Below, in pieces: positions 1 through 11,285 of a stretch of 64,000 nucleotides of DNA. A model generated the notes under the pieces. It had not been told where the DNA came from. It did not search any database and was given only the letters and a program-made list of their open reading frames with translations. The DNA is from Chamaea fasciata (taxonomy: Eukaryota > Chordata > Aves > Passeriformes > Sylviidae), in NCBI GenBank assembly GCA_029207755.1, contig JARCOQ010000007.1:41187656-41251655 (forward strand). The letters are read 5' to 3'. Within the stretch, counting starts at the first letter, position 1. The number at the start of each line of letters is the position of its first letter. Position numbers and translations under genes: made by a program.

Positions 1-46
1 CGCCGCCGCCGCAGCCGTTGGCGCGGGGCCGCTCGGGCCGCTCCAT
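1..46 (-). CDS. SPTLC2: SPTLC2 first coding exon, N-terminal 15 codons (partial)
   Basis: Reading the minus strand from the ATG at 44-46 gives MERPERPRANGCGGG before the window ends. SPTLC2 of other vertebrates has a divergent, Arg/Cys-rich N terminus that includes an R-A-N-G-C core, and the same core is visible here. The gene next along (ALKBH1) and the strand also fit SPTLC2, which in human lies just beyond the 3' end of ALKBH1 on the same strand. SPTLC2 is the PLP-dependent catalytic subunit of serine palmitoyltransferase in the ER membrane, condensing serine with palmitoyl-CoA in the first step of sphingolipid synthesis. None of the catalytic domain is in the window, so the call rests on 15 codons, a CpG island and synteny. 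The CCG run at 1-12 makes the following residues glycine-rich. Confidence 0.75.
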   Translation of the reverse strand, partial: MERPERPRANGCGGG

Positions 47-900
47 CGCGCCGGCCCCGCCGCGCCCGCTCCGCCGCCCCCGCCCGGCCGGGCCGCGCCG
101 CACCGGAAGCGCGACCCGCGCTCCCCCAATCGCCGGCGCGGGCGTCACGCGGGGGGACGGGCCCCGCCTGGACGCGCCGGCGCGCGTGCGAGGCGGGCGG
201 CCGGGGCCCAGTGAGAGCCCGCGCGGCGCCCGGGTGGGAGGGGAGCAAGGGGAAGGGAGGGGCTCGCCCAATCGCAAAGCGGAACGCCCCCGGGGAGGCG
301 GAGCCAGGGGTGAGCATTGACCAATCACTTAGCAGAGATGGGACGGGGGACGAAGGGGAGAGGAATAGCTAGCCAATCACAGTGCGAGGTCGAGGGAGGG
401 GCGCGAGTGAGATGCAGCGCCCGTCCAATGGCGGAGGGAGGCGGGGCTGAGGCCACAGCCTATAGGCGGGCGTGGGCAGGGAAGGGGAGCGGGGGCACAT
501 GGCGCTGGTGGTAGCGGGGCTGCTTGGGCGGCGACGGGGACAGGGCTGCGGGAGCTGCCCCGCCCTTCCCGTGCCGCTCCGGGAGGGACCGGAGCGCCTG
601 TGAGCAGGTTCCCGCTCGCGGTGGGGACGGGCCCAGCGGGGCGCGGGTTGGTGCTGCCGCCGTCACCATCCCCGCCGCGGCACCGGCAGCCCTGCTGGCT
701 CGGGCACGCTGGTGGCTGGAGCGGGGAGAGGGCCGGGCTGGGGTAAGGCAGCGGGCAGCCCCTCGCTGTTTCGTGTTGGGGGAGCTGATGAATGAAGCGG
801 TTCCTCCGAGACATGGAGGGCTGTCCCAGGACGCCTTGCGCTGTGTCCTAATGAAGTCATCCGTCGGAGCCGACGGAGAGCCGTAGGTGAGAGCTCCGGA
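47..900. promoter_or_regulatory. CpG island and promoter of SPTLC2, probably bidirectional
   Basis: Very GC- and CpG-rich DNA immediately upstream of the SPTLC2 start codon, with several GC boxes (for example GGCGGGGC near 441-448) and five CCAAT boxes. No TATA box is placed suitably for SPTLC2. On the plus strand the island ends with consensus-like splice donors (GG|GTAAGG at 742/743 and TAG|GTGAGA at 886/887), so a divergent plus-strand transcript is plausible. The open frames in the island on both strands are what GC-rich DNA gives by chance and are not called as genes. Confidence 0.7.
268..429 (+). promoter_or_regulatory. Array of four evenly spaced CCAAT boxes (NF-Y type)
   Basis: CCAAT occurs at 268-272, 321-325, 373-377 and 425-429, all in plus orientation, with start-to-start steps of 53, 52 and 52 bp. 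A fifth copy lies apart at 126-130. Three of the four boxes read CCAATC or CCAATG with a G/C-rich 5' flank, the context bound by NF-Y. GC-box-like blocks lie between the boxes. The spacing is close to five helical turns, so the boxes would face the same side of the DNA. Function is inferred; the positions are direct observation. Confidence 0.6.
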
Positions 901-3295
901 AAGTGTTTAGGAGATCAGATGGAGTTACCGTAATACCCTTGCCAGCAGCTCGGAAGAGATGTGTCTTGTCTGGAGTCCCCCAGGACGTCGAAGGCCCTTG
1001 CGGGGAATCCTGCAGACCAGCCTCGGGCAGAGCTTAATTCCAGTAGGATTTACATTTGGGTTGGAGACCGGCGTGAGCCCGGCCGCCCTCCTGAGCTGTA
1101 TCGCCCCCGACAGCTGGAGCTGCCCGGCTGTTCTCTCTGCCCACAGTTCTGTTTAACACCATAATAGGTTTATGTACAAACGTGTTTTCTCCCAGGGCTT
1201 GGAAAGGTGTACTTCGTTCAAAGAGCAGGTGAACTAAATGCTGTATTTAGTTCAGGGGTGGGTGTTACCAGCCTCAGTACAGTTTGAGTGACCAAGCATC
1301 ACGTGGATAAGGCCAGAAGGAAACCACAGTGTGTGTGTATTTGTGCCCTTTTAAACACCTGTATGCATCCTGGTGATGGAGTAGGGAGCGGTTTCCAAGC
1401 TGCAGGAGTGTTAACTGGCAGAAGGGAAATACCCTGACATGTTTAATCATACACTGAAAAGATGAAAGAGTGTGACCTTTGATTTCTCCAGTGTAATTTA
1501 GAGGGAAGGGCTGTGGTTTTTCTTTGCACTTAGCAACAGGGAAAAAAAGCAAAATGAAGAGTTATTAGATTCAGGCATATGAATTTGAGAGAATGGTCTC
1601 ATCCTTTTCTCTCTGATTTGCTGCTATTGATAGTTATTTTTATGTATTGTAGTCACATCTTGGAGCCCTTGTCATGGATCTTATTGCAAATTTGGTTTGA
1701 ACATGCAGTACCTTACGAGTGAATTAGCTTCTGTGAAAGACAGTCATTTTTCTTCCCTCAGGAAGACAGGAATGCTTCACAGCCTTGTTTCAGCCTATTT
1801 GTAGGCAGCAGCGCGTGTCCAGTCTGCTTCATGTCTCCATGTCCCCTTTGGACAAGAGGGCTTTTTCTAATGAGGGGTACAAACACAGCCTCTGTGATAA
1901 CAAGTGCAGGCTGGGTGTTTGACCTTGTTCCTTTTCTTGCTGTCTGTGGCCATTCCCGTATCTGGACTGCCACAGAAGCAGGTATGCACTTGCCTCAGCA
2001 GTAAGCTTTCTTCACCCGGTTTTGAGATGCAGTGAGAGAGTCACCAGCAAAGATGGGCTGGGCCATGTCCCATCTGGTGTCTTGCAGGTTAGGACCATGA
2101 GGGAGACTGGTGTTACTAGAAAGGATCTTGGGATCTAAGTACCAAACACCCCTGCTTAGCACTTGAGTGCTTGTGCAAGTGGACTGGCTTCAGTGTAGGT
2201 ACAGTGAGGAGCACTGCTGGGAAAGAGGCACTGGTCACTTATTTCTGGATGAGCAGGGGAGGGCTTTTGCAGAGTTGAAGTAATCTATGAGGAAACTAAT
2301 AAATATAATGGAAAAAAAAAGAGCAAGAAAGAGAAGTGTATAAGGGGACCACATACTGTAAACTTTCTGAAGTATTTTTTTCTCCTGTTGCCTTAGTTGG
2401 CTGTAAGCATTTTCCTCCAGCCTCCTCTCCCTTTGAACAGAACAGATTGAATTATACTGACTAGCTTTTGCTGTGGGGTGCAGATGGATCATCAGTCTAC
2501 ACTTACAAGGCATGTGTAGGGCAGCACCCTCCACTCCCTGCCTGCCCACCTGCATGGGGAGGAGTTTCACCTGCTAATGCCTTACTTCTAGAGAGGATAA
2601 GCTCCTTCACCTGCCAGGCACAGGATCTCACTGCTGTGTTATCTATGAAAGCACAAACCCTTTTCGCGTGTAGGTAGCTACAGACTGGTCATTTCAGCTG
2701 TCCTTGAACCCAACTAACATGAACTCTTAGAGGGTGATGGTTTCAGTTTTGGTTTAGGAAATCTAAATAACATTAAGGGGCCTACTGAATAGCTCATGCA
2801 GGACTGTACGGTCCCACACAGCAGCTGCAGTGCTCCCCCGCACAGAGGGACCTCACCCTGCCCTGTGCATGGGGCCAGTGTAGCCTGGTGTTTTAGGGGC
2901 ATTTGGTCCCTTCCAGCACAGTGCAGGGGACACAGAAGGCCAGGCTCACACTGGGGCTGCAGTGACAGAAGAGTCCAGGATAACCATGGAGACAAGTCAC
3001 TGCATGGGGATGCCATCCCAGGGCACAGCTACTGCCACAGGCAGCATTGAACACATCCCATAGAGCTTCTGGAATCACACCTGCAGGCAATTCTGATACA
3101 GCTCTCTGCACTGCACAAGACACCTGTGTACACAGGTGGCTGCAGCTTGTGCCTCTGGACTAGGCAGTTGCAAAATAGAGAAGCTAAACAAAATCTGAAG
3201 AGCAAATTCCAGTTTTAAATTACATTTTAAGTCTCAAGGATACTATTCCAGTGAACTGGCAGAGCAAACTGCCTTACTTTGCCAACAGAACAATA
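901..3295. other. Intergenic, no gene recognised
   Basis: Single-copy-looking sequence between the SPTLC2 CpG island and the first repeat arm. Open frames are short, overlap on both strands and look like chance. No RNA gene or recognisable transposon was seen. Confidence 0.5.
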
Positions 3296-3512
3296 TCAAT
3301 ATCACTTAATATGGGTGTCAAAACAGGCAGAGATCCTCATTATAGTTTACAACCATGGGACTGTTTTTTGCTGTAGAGAGGGGAAGACAAGTGAGTCATC
3401 ACTTGGCTCATAGGATCCTCATTGTTATGTGAGGTCAGATTCCTGGTGTGTTTGTGTTTGAGTTTAAGGCGTTAGGAATGAATGCACAAGGTAGCCCTGA
3501 ACACTGGGCATG
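3296..3512 (+). repeat. Unclassified dispersed repeat, arm A of an inverted pair
   Basis: This 217-bp stretch matches the reverse complement of 5399-5613 almost base for base, with scattered substitutions and small indels (identity roughly 85-90% by eye). Shared landmarks are TTTACAACCATGGGACTGTT, GTGAGTCATCACTT and CCTGAACACTGGGCATG. Similarity stops abruptly at both ends. I do not recognise the family; no coding frame, poly(A) or CR1-like end is visible. Confidence 0.7.
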
Positions 3513-5398
3513 ATCAGAGAGGTGAGTTGTGAACTTTGGAGATGGCAGAAGGACAAGTTCCAGAAGGAGCAATTGGGTAGACTTGAAAGTTTATGAGCTC
3601 TGAGAGACATCCCACTCAGAGGGAGCTTTCTGGTCACAGCCCACTGCCATCCTGGAGAGCTCAAAGGGTCTCACTTAGGACTGCACTTTGTAGGGTCACA
3701 AGAGAGTTGGCTCTAGCCATACTAATTTTCTATCCTGGTTGCAATTCCAGTTGTTTTGCTATCAAGCTTTCAAATAAAAGATACGTTTGGGTTGTTATTT
3801 GTGACAAACAGCCATCTCCATTCCAAAACACTGCACAAGTCACTGCCCAAAGGAGTGCCAAATATCCAGAGACTTGAACTGAGGAGGGCGGGATGGGAAC
3901 AGGTATGACCTTCTAAGTACTGTTTTGTACTGAAGTCTTGGGGACAGGGAACATAAGTAAAAGCAGATAAAGCATAGGAGGCCCCAAACAAAGGTGGGAC
4001 AATCTTGGTAGGCAGCCCTGACTAAAGCCTAGAGAAAAACAGCTCTTTGGCATGGTCTGAAAATAGGTGTAATGGTGCATGCCCCCTTCCTCCCCACCTC
4101 TGGATACACTGCAATATAAGAAATGCTTGTCAGACCTCAGCCATAATGAACAGCACCTGGGCTCAGCTCCTCTTGAGCTTATCAGAAACATCGTCTGCTC
4201 TTAGGAACTCATGCTGTCTAATCAGCTCCTGCTTTTCAACAAACAGCCTTGGAAACTTACTTTTCTCCCCTCAGGAGAACCCTATTGGGTAAGACTCAAA
4301 CTCTATGCATGCTGAATATTTTATTGGGGATTAGGGCTTGTCTTTGCATTGCTTTGAATACGTTTTTGCAGTCATATACTATTACCAGCACTCATCAAAC
4401 CTTAGCCTGTCACAGTTTTATATTAATAAAGTGTTATTCCATAAACTGTGTGAGTCCTTCATGGGCACTGGAAGTCACCAGCAGTGGGTAATGTACTCAA
4501 ATAAAGAGGAAGACCCACTGAGGGGGTCTCCCTTATGCTGTGGTTGGTATGTGTCCATGACTAAGTCAGTGGAACCACCCTATGATCCAGCAAGACTGCT
4601 CAGTGAAGGGTGCCCATAACAGGACTCTGATAGACTGGTCAGGCACAAGGATATTGGCTTCCCTGGGGTGTTGACAGACAAATCAATCACTAAGAGTCAA
4701 GTAAATCTCCCCACACTAAGGGTTGAGGAAATCCCCCCTTTTCACATGACACTAACTCATGACACCACCTGCTTTTTCTGGAGCCTGAATTTTGGATCTT
4801 TGTTTATGCCATCACCCCAGAACTGTGTGGGTTTGTGTCTTTTTAGGTTGCTTACTGGTGCTGTTGGGCCAACAAAGGCTGTAGCTCCAGGAACCTTGTA
4901 CATGCCACAGAAAGAAGCTGATACAAGTTAACCTTGCCAGAAAAAAATTATTACTTTGGTCCTCCCAAGCAATTTACCTTGTATCCATGTCAGATACATA
5001 ATTTATACAGCAGTGTTTGGGAATGCAGAGGCACGTTTGGCAATGAATGGTTGAAATGTGATCAGTTATTTCATCATTCTCGGCTTTTGTTGCCTTTTGT
5101 AAATAGAAATATGGCCTCACAGGGTCTGATGTCAAGATACAGGAGTACTGGCAGAATGGAGGTGCAGTCAGTGTGTATTTACAGTTGGAAGCAAAGTAAT
5201 CTCTGTAGCTTCTGTCTCATGTTTGGTTCCTATGGTGTATAGTTAATCACCTATGCTGCTTCAGCTTTCATGTCCATCCTCCATGGACATTCTTTGTCAC
5301 TCATGCCTGTTGTCACTCAGGTTGGTGAGTGTAGGAGCAGCTTACTAGAAACTTTAGGTCTTCATCTCAGTTTCTGACAGTACATCTAAACAGGCCTC
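3513..5398. other. Spacer between inverted repeat arms, nothing recognised
   Basis: About 1.9 kb of unique-looking DNA lies between the two arms. It has no convincing open frame, no transposase-like or reverse-transcriptase-like peptide, and no splice-flanked exon that I can support. Confidence 0.45.
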
Positions 5399-5613
5399 CA
5401 TGCCCAGTGTTCAGGGCTCCCTGGTGCATTCATTCCTAATTCCTCCATCTCAAACTCAAACACATCAGGAATTTGACCTCACATAAGGATGAGGCTCCTA
5501 TGAGCTAAGTGATGACTCACTGGTCTCCCCCTCCCTACAGTAAAACAGTCCCATGGTTGTAAACTATGATCAGGATCTCTGCCTTTTTTGACACCCATGT
5601 TGGGTGATACTGA
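5399..5613 (-). repeat. Unclassified dispersed repeat, arm B of an inverted pair
   Basis: Second copy of the repeat at 3296-3512, in the opposite orientation. The two arms are of similar length (215 and 217 bp). Read on the minus strand it ends with the same CCTGAACACTGGGCATG block. Either two independent insertions of one unrecognised element or an inverted duplication would explain it. Confidence 0.7.
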
Positions 5614-6571
5614 ACTAGTGAATTCATTTTGTTTGTGCCTTGCTTTCTTAGTCCATGAGATGAGAGTAGTGAGACCATTACACTCCCCTCCCGCTCTGCC
5701 TCCCCATCCAGGATGAAGTGAAAGGCTGCATCTGTGCGGTATAAACAAAGCTCTAATTTACATGTAAATACGTGTGATATCGCTGTGGCAGCAGAGTTGC
5801 AGCAGTGAAGCCCTCCTTGTGTGCAGGCAGCTTATGTCAGCAGAATGAGGCTCTTTTTTGAGCAGAACTTTACCGAGCACCATCAGCTGTAACAGCAAAA
5901 ACACTGAATACCAATATAACTACATCCTCATTAGGACCTCAAGTCCCATAGTATTTTAATTTCTAGATACTTTCTAGGTGCTTAAATACTTTTGAGGATC
6001 TGCACCTACCTATTGGGACTATGGAAGTTACCCTCTTTCCATCAGAACCCTGGCAAACAACTTCAGAGCAGATGTGGTCTCACTTTATCAGTGACTGTGG
6101 AGTGCTCTGAAAAACTCTGGTAAAGGGCCCAGAGCCCAGCAGAGCATGATCAAGCTGCTATAGCTGACCTCAAGGGCAACATACCTGCTGCTGCTCCTTC
6201 TGACAGTGCTGTTAGTACTGCAGGAGACTGGACAGGTTCTTCCTTATTCACCTTTTCCTGAGAGAAAAACAGAACTAGAAGTGGTGTTGCCTTGAAAATG
6301 TCTTTGTTGATGGTTTCGTTTCATCCTGTACTGATGCTATCACAAAGGTGGCATATGAGAAGACAGCATACTGTGGAGAAGAGAGACAGTGAGGACAGTG
6401 CTCTAGTACCTGAGAGCAAACTTTGGTAGGAAGGAAGGAGCAATTTGCCATCTTTCCAGTACCAAGCACAGTTTTGCAGGTTGTTATTTTCCTACCTCTC
6501 TTTAGAAAAAAAAAATGAGAGAAAAATGGGTGAAGGAAGATGAACAAGTTGGCAGAAGACATGGCTAAAGG

Positions 6572-6617
<46 letters not shown>

Positions 6618-9600
6618 TGCTCAACTTTCTACTTGCAGAGAGAGTCAGAACCCTCATCCAACAGAAAATTATCCCATGGAAAATTTTCTTCAGGCTTGTG
6701 AACTGAACTGACATGGTAGCTGGAGGAAGGTGGCCTCAGGAGACATAAGGGGATATAAGGGGAAACTACCCCATCTGTGCAGCAAACTGCTTTTGAATTA
6801 CAAAATCTGGTATTAGGGGTGATGGGAGCACAGAAAGCACCTTAAGTTCCGTTCAGAGAAAAAGGTCAATACAGAAAAACAGAAGGCTGCTGTCTCTCCT
6901 TTTGGCAAGCATATTATTATAGATAGGAGAGAGAGAGAGACTTTGCCATACAGTGAAATGGGGCAAGGGAGGAATATAACGGTCCTTAACTATCCATAAC
7001 TAGGTAGTTTAAAACTTTCCCTTCAAAGTCAAAGGTAGTAAAAGCCATATTTAACCTGAGGACATGAAAAATGTTAGAGGCTGTGCACTACCAAGAGGGG
7101 AAATCTACCCCAAGACCAGGGATTGATACTTGGCCTTCCATAAGAGAGAGAGAGTGATGCTGCAAGCAGGACTGAGCACTCATATCATTCCGACTCACAC
7201 TGCTCACAGTGCGTGTTGCTCAGCAGCAGACAGACAGGGCTGCTAAGCTCACTCTCTGCTTGAGCCTCGACTACAGGAGAGATGTGTCTGTGTCCAGCAA
7301 GTGTAAGAGGAAAGTATGGAAAATGTTTCATAGGTATAAATTCATAGGAAATTCATAAATATTCATGGAAAAAATCACATCTCCAGTGAAGATGCTGCAG
7401 GCCTGCGTGGTTGCTGTATCGGGCATGGCCATAAGAGGGAAGTGTGTGCCCAGGCATTAGGTGCTTTCTCTGGTGCTTTCTCTGTGTTGGCTGTGGGCTC
7501 TGCAAGCACCATGGATCTGCTTGGGTCCCACCTCCTCTGCACGGCTGAAAACAGGGCCAGTGCCTTCGGAGGCACAGGCACGTGAGCTCAGCCTCAGCCA
7601 AGTGTACAGGTAGTGATGATGGGGATGGGGTGAGAGGGGAGCAGGGGTGGGAAAGTGGGAAAGTGAATTGTCACTTCCTGGAGATAAGGCAGGATAAGAT
7701 GTGCCGCCCTGAGAAGGCCTGAGAGAACTGGAGATGTCTTGTCCAGAGATGATGGGCAGTCAGGTGGGAAATCTCATTTCAGTTTTCTCCTTACACATAT
7801 ACAGATGTCTGGTTGTGTTAGCTGGATCACACTCGGGGCATTCAGGCTCGAGGATCGTGACACTGAGGTGCTTTTAGGAAGAGTAGGGGAGAAAGAGACT
7901 GAAATCAGCAAGCTTGAAAGATTTACAAAGAGGAATAAAGGTCCAAAAGGATATGAGCAGGCAACCAACCCTGCTAGCTCTCTAAGGGAGGCGTTTTGGC
8001 TGAAGCACTTCTAATAGCATTTTGTAGGCCACATGAATGGAGCACACAAGCTGTGTAGGAGTAACAAGTGGGTCTTGGTTGTCAGCAGCCCTGTCAGACT
8101 CAGGCGACTTACCCTCAGTCACAGCCATCCCTGACTGCATGCCTTTGCTACATGCTTGCTAAAACTCACCACTGCACAAAATAGAAAAGGACGCTTACAC
8201 CATGTAATATGGGAACTTGAGGCTTCACCAAGCCTGCTGATTCCCACGGACCCTGTTAGCTGGAGCTGTCGTATGTATGGCTGAGTTTCTGCTTGCCTCC
8301 TGGAGGTCCTGCAAAGACCTACAGGATGCTTTGAGAAATAGTACTAGGATTGATTTCCTGTAGTTACTTGCCAAGAAGTGTGAGCAGCAGGGTCCAGTAA
8401 GGAGCACCAAATGATAGGATCACCAGCTTCTGATAAGTTGGATCTGCAGTGAGGCATTCAGGCTCAGGCTTCTCCTCATAAATCTGCTTCTCTGGGGCTT
8501 TTTTTTCAGAGGAAAATGAATGGGACAGAGCTGAATTTATTCCTTGCTCATGCCACAGCATGAAAACAAAATGCATCTAAGATTTAACTGTACAAGAGCT
8601 GTGTGGTGGCAAGGCTGGGGGAGACAGGGTGGGTGCATCTTTTGGTGCCTGGCTGAGTGTGTGCTGATCTTGTGCTCCCAGACCATCTTATGCCTGTGCA
8701 GTAGAGGGACCTATAGTTGTTGGAGCAGGGACTGGATGGTTATCTAGAGGCTCAGGTGGTATGAGAGGGAGAAAGCTGAAGGAGTGTGAATTGCTCAGCA
8801 CATTCACGTTGTGATTATCTACGGGCAGCGGTGTTGCCCAGCAGGGGATGTGTTGTGAAGCTGTGGGCTGCAGGCAGGGGATTGCTATGCTGGGAATGGC
8901 TACAAATAACCACACGAGGTCACTTGGCAGTTAAAGGAGGTGAAGAATTACCATGGCGACTGCACTCCTCTCCCTGACAGATGCCAGGCTTCCAGGCAAT
9001 ATTTGTGCATTGCTTTAAAACCCCCAAACTCTCTCTCCCTCTTTTCAGAAAGGGTGAGGACCATGCTGCCCCATCTCCAGACTGGGAGAATGGTAAACAC
9101 CAGGATGTAGAGTGGTTTCTGCACACTCCATCTTTCAGTAGAAGGGACCACTGTCTGGGTACCTCCTACACTGGTCACTACTGCAGTGCATAGGAAAAAG
9201 GGCTGTGGTTCGCATTACTCTGACATGCACAGTGTTCTGGTTCCTGCACTGTGTGCCCACTTAGTGTCCTCAGGAGCAGCGAGGTCTGAGCCAGCTGCCA
9301 GCCCTTAGGCACAAACCCCATGTGTGCAGAGAGCTGTGTTGGAGGACATCGCACCCGTGCTGCAAGAGGTACTCCAGGGAGCATCACAGTGAACAACTCC
9401 AATGCTGATGCCACCAGGAGCTTGGAGCTCACCAGTAATAGGTACTGCAAGATTCCAAAGACAGATAAAAGAAAAATGTGCACCAGAACATAAAGCCTTT
9501 TTGCACCTAGTGTATTCACACTTGCTTTTAGTGCCCACATGGAACATGTTCTCTCTTCTTACTTATTTGGATCAAATCATGTCCTATGCTGTTTTCCAGG

Positions 9601-11079
9601 AAAAGACAGTACAGCTGCACCTTTCAGGTACCACAGGTGCTAAGGTGTGTTCCTCAAAGACTTCTATATCTCATCTTCAGAGACCATACTCCTTTCAGCT
9701 TCAGAAGCCTTATTTCTTTCATCATTTCTCTAGTTCTAAGTGGCCTGTGAGGTTATTAGAAATCATTTCTCTTGTGTTTTCAGAGGTTTGGGGAGATGGT
9801 TATTTTATTGTCTGTGAGGAAAATTTGAAGGAGGAAAGGCTCTGTGGACTAAAAATGTTTGGAGATGCTTGGTTTGAGGAGCAACATTGATGCATCCTGC
9901 ACAGACCCATGTGAAAAAGCTGGAAAGAAGAAACCAAGTAGATGGTCACACTGGTCCTGTAGGCTGAAGTACCACAGGAAACCAGGGAGGTGCTGTAAGC
10001 CAGCAAGTAGGTCACCATGCCATTTCTGCTGCACTGGTATTTTGCAGACATGCAGAACACAGCTCAAGGCAAAGGTCCAGAGCTTCTCCTCACTGATGTG
10101 CCCACTGCAGCATCCTCCCTTGAGTACTCATCTTTTCCCTGTAAGGGTTTTTGTTTAAATCACAGAAAAGCATTCCAGACACTGACAAACAGGTATTGTC
10201 ATCTTGCAGAGGGCTGGCAAAAGAACAAATAACTGCACTTCAGTGGATGTTCAGCGATCTTTCTGCACAGCACAGACTTGCTAATTTGCATGGTCATGAG
10301 GTCTCATTGGAAAGATATTTTTAAATGAAAAAGCAAGGAAATGATGCAAAATAGATTTGAGCATATTCCAGGAGATAGCTAAATTTTTCATAGTGAAACC
10401 CAATAATAGATCAGTCTGTGTGCTATGAACCTCTCACCACAAAAATATATCACAGGAGGCTTCTGCAATCTATTCTGGGCTGAGCACTGACCTTGGCTAT
10501 TAGATCTCAATTAAGCGTGTATGTGACTAATGTTTCTTTCTCTTACACTTTTCTGCTGCAGAAAATAATATTAATGGAAAGTATTTCCACAGTCACTCTC
10601 CAGATGGGACCCACGGTTTCTCAGTAGGTTTCATGCCATGTGAAAAAAAGCATTCCTAATGTGAAATTCAGGGAAAGGAAGTATTAAACATCTGTGGAGC
10701 CAAAGATTGCAGCCTTCAGCACTGAGCTGCTCTGCTGTTACAGAATGGTGTGCAGTGATGCTTGCAGCTGCTGGCAGGGTTGAGTAGGCCACAGGGACAG
10801 AAAGAGCATATCATGTCTTCGCTTCTTTATGCTTGCTCACCTGGCATCCTTCTTTCCTTTAATTTCTTCCTTATCATTTTGGTCTAGGAGAAGGGAAGAA
10901 GTGCTAGTGAATTTGACAGTGGTAGTAATAAGACTATGCAAGACTTGCTTTGGTGCTTAAGACTCCTAGGCAAGCCAGGACCTGTCTGCAGACTTGTTCC
11001 ACCCTCAGCTCAGGTAACTGCTGAACCATCAAAACAGCATGCCAAACTCAGATCTCTCTTGGAGTATAATTACAGTGTT
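5614..11079. other. Intergenic, no gene recognised
   Basis: Contains the poly-T run at 6575-6615 and short GA runs near 6927-6940 and 7145. Open frames up to 162 codons (9402-9890, plus) have no recognisable domain, no family resemblance and no flanking exon structure, so they are not called. Confidence 0.45.
6575..6615. repeat. Homopolymer run of 41 T
   Basis: An uninterrupted run of 41 T. On the minus strand it would be a poly(A) tract, but nothing resembling a processed transcript or LINE 3' end adjoins it. The exact length is probably polymorphic and prone to sequencing error. Confidence 0.9.
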
Positions 11080-11285
11080 GGGCCAGGAAGGGCTTGGAGG
11101 CAATCATATCCCTACACTCATATTTGACAGGTCAGGTCTGAAGACTAGAGAACTGGTGAGCCTCACCTTTATGCCTGGGAAGATCATGGAGCAGATCCTC
11201 CTAGAAGATATGCTAAGGTACAGGCTATGCCAAAAGCGAAAGGGATGCCAATTTTTCACCAGACTTGTGATGAGGATTTGATAAA
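11080..11285 (+). mobile_element. CR1 LINE fragment, reverse-transcriptase region
   Basis: The plus strand encodes MPGKIMEQILLEDMLR around 11170-11218, the well-known CR1 ORF2 segment (consensus PGKIMEQILLE.MLRH). The following sequence decays into stops. Both ends of the fragment are indistinct; it is a 5'- and 3'-truncated, inactive copy. Confidence 0.7.

Noticed and set aside
1..886. Several open frames on both strands in the CpG island
   Set aside because: Proline/alanine/arginine-rich translations typical of stop-poor GC-rich DNA; no homology recognised beyond the SPTLC2 start.
9402..9890. 162-codon plus-strand open frame
   Set aside because: No recognised domain, no splice context and overlapping frames on the other strand; consistent with chance.
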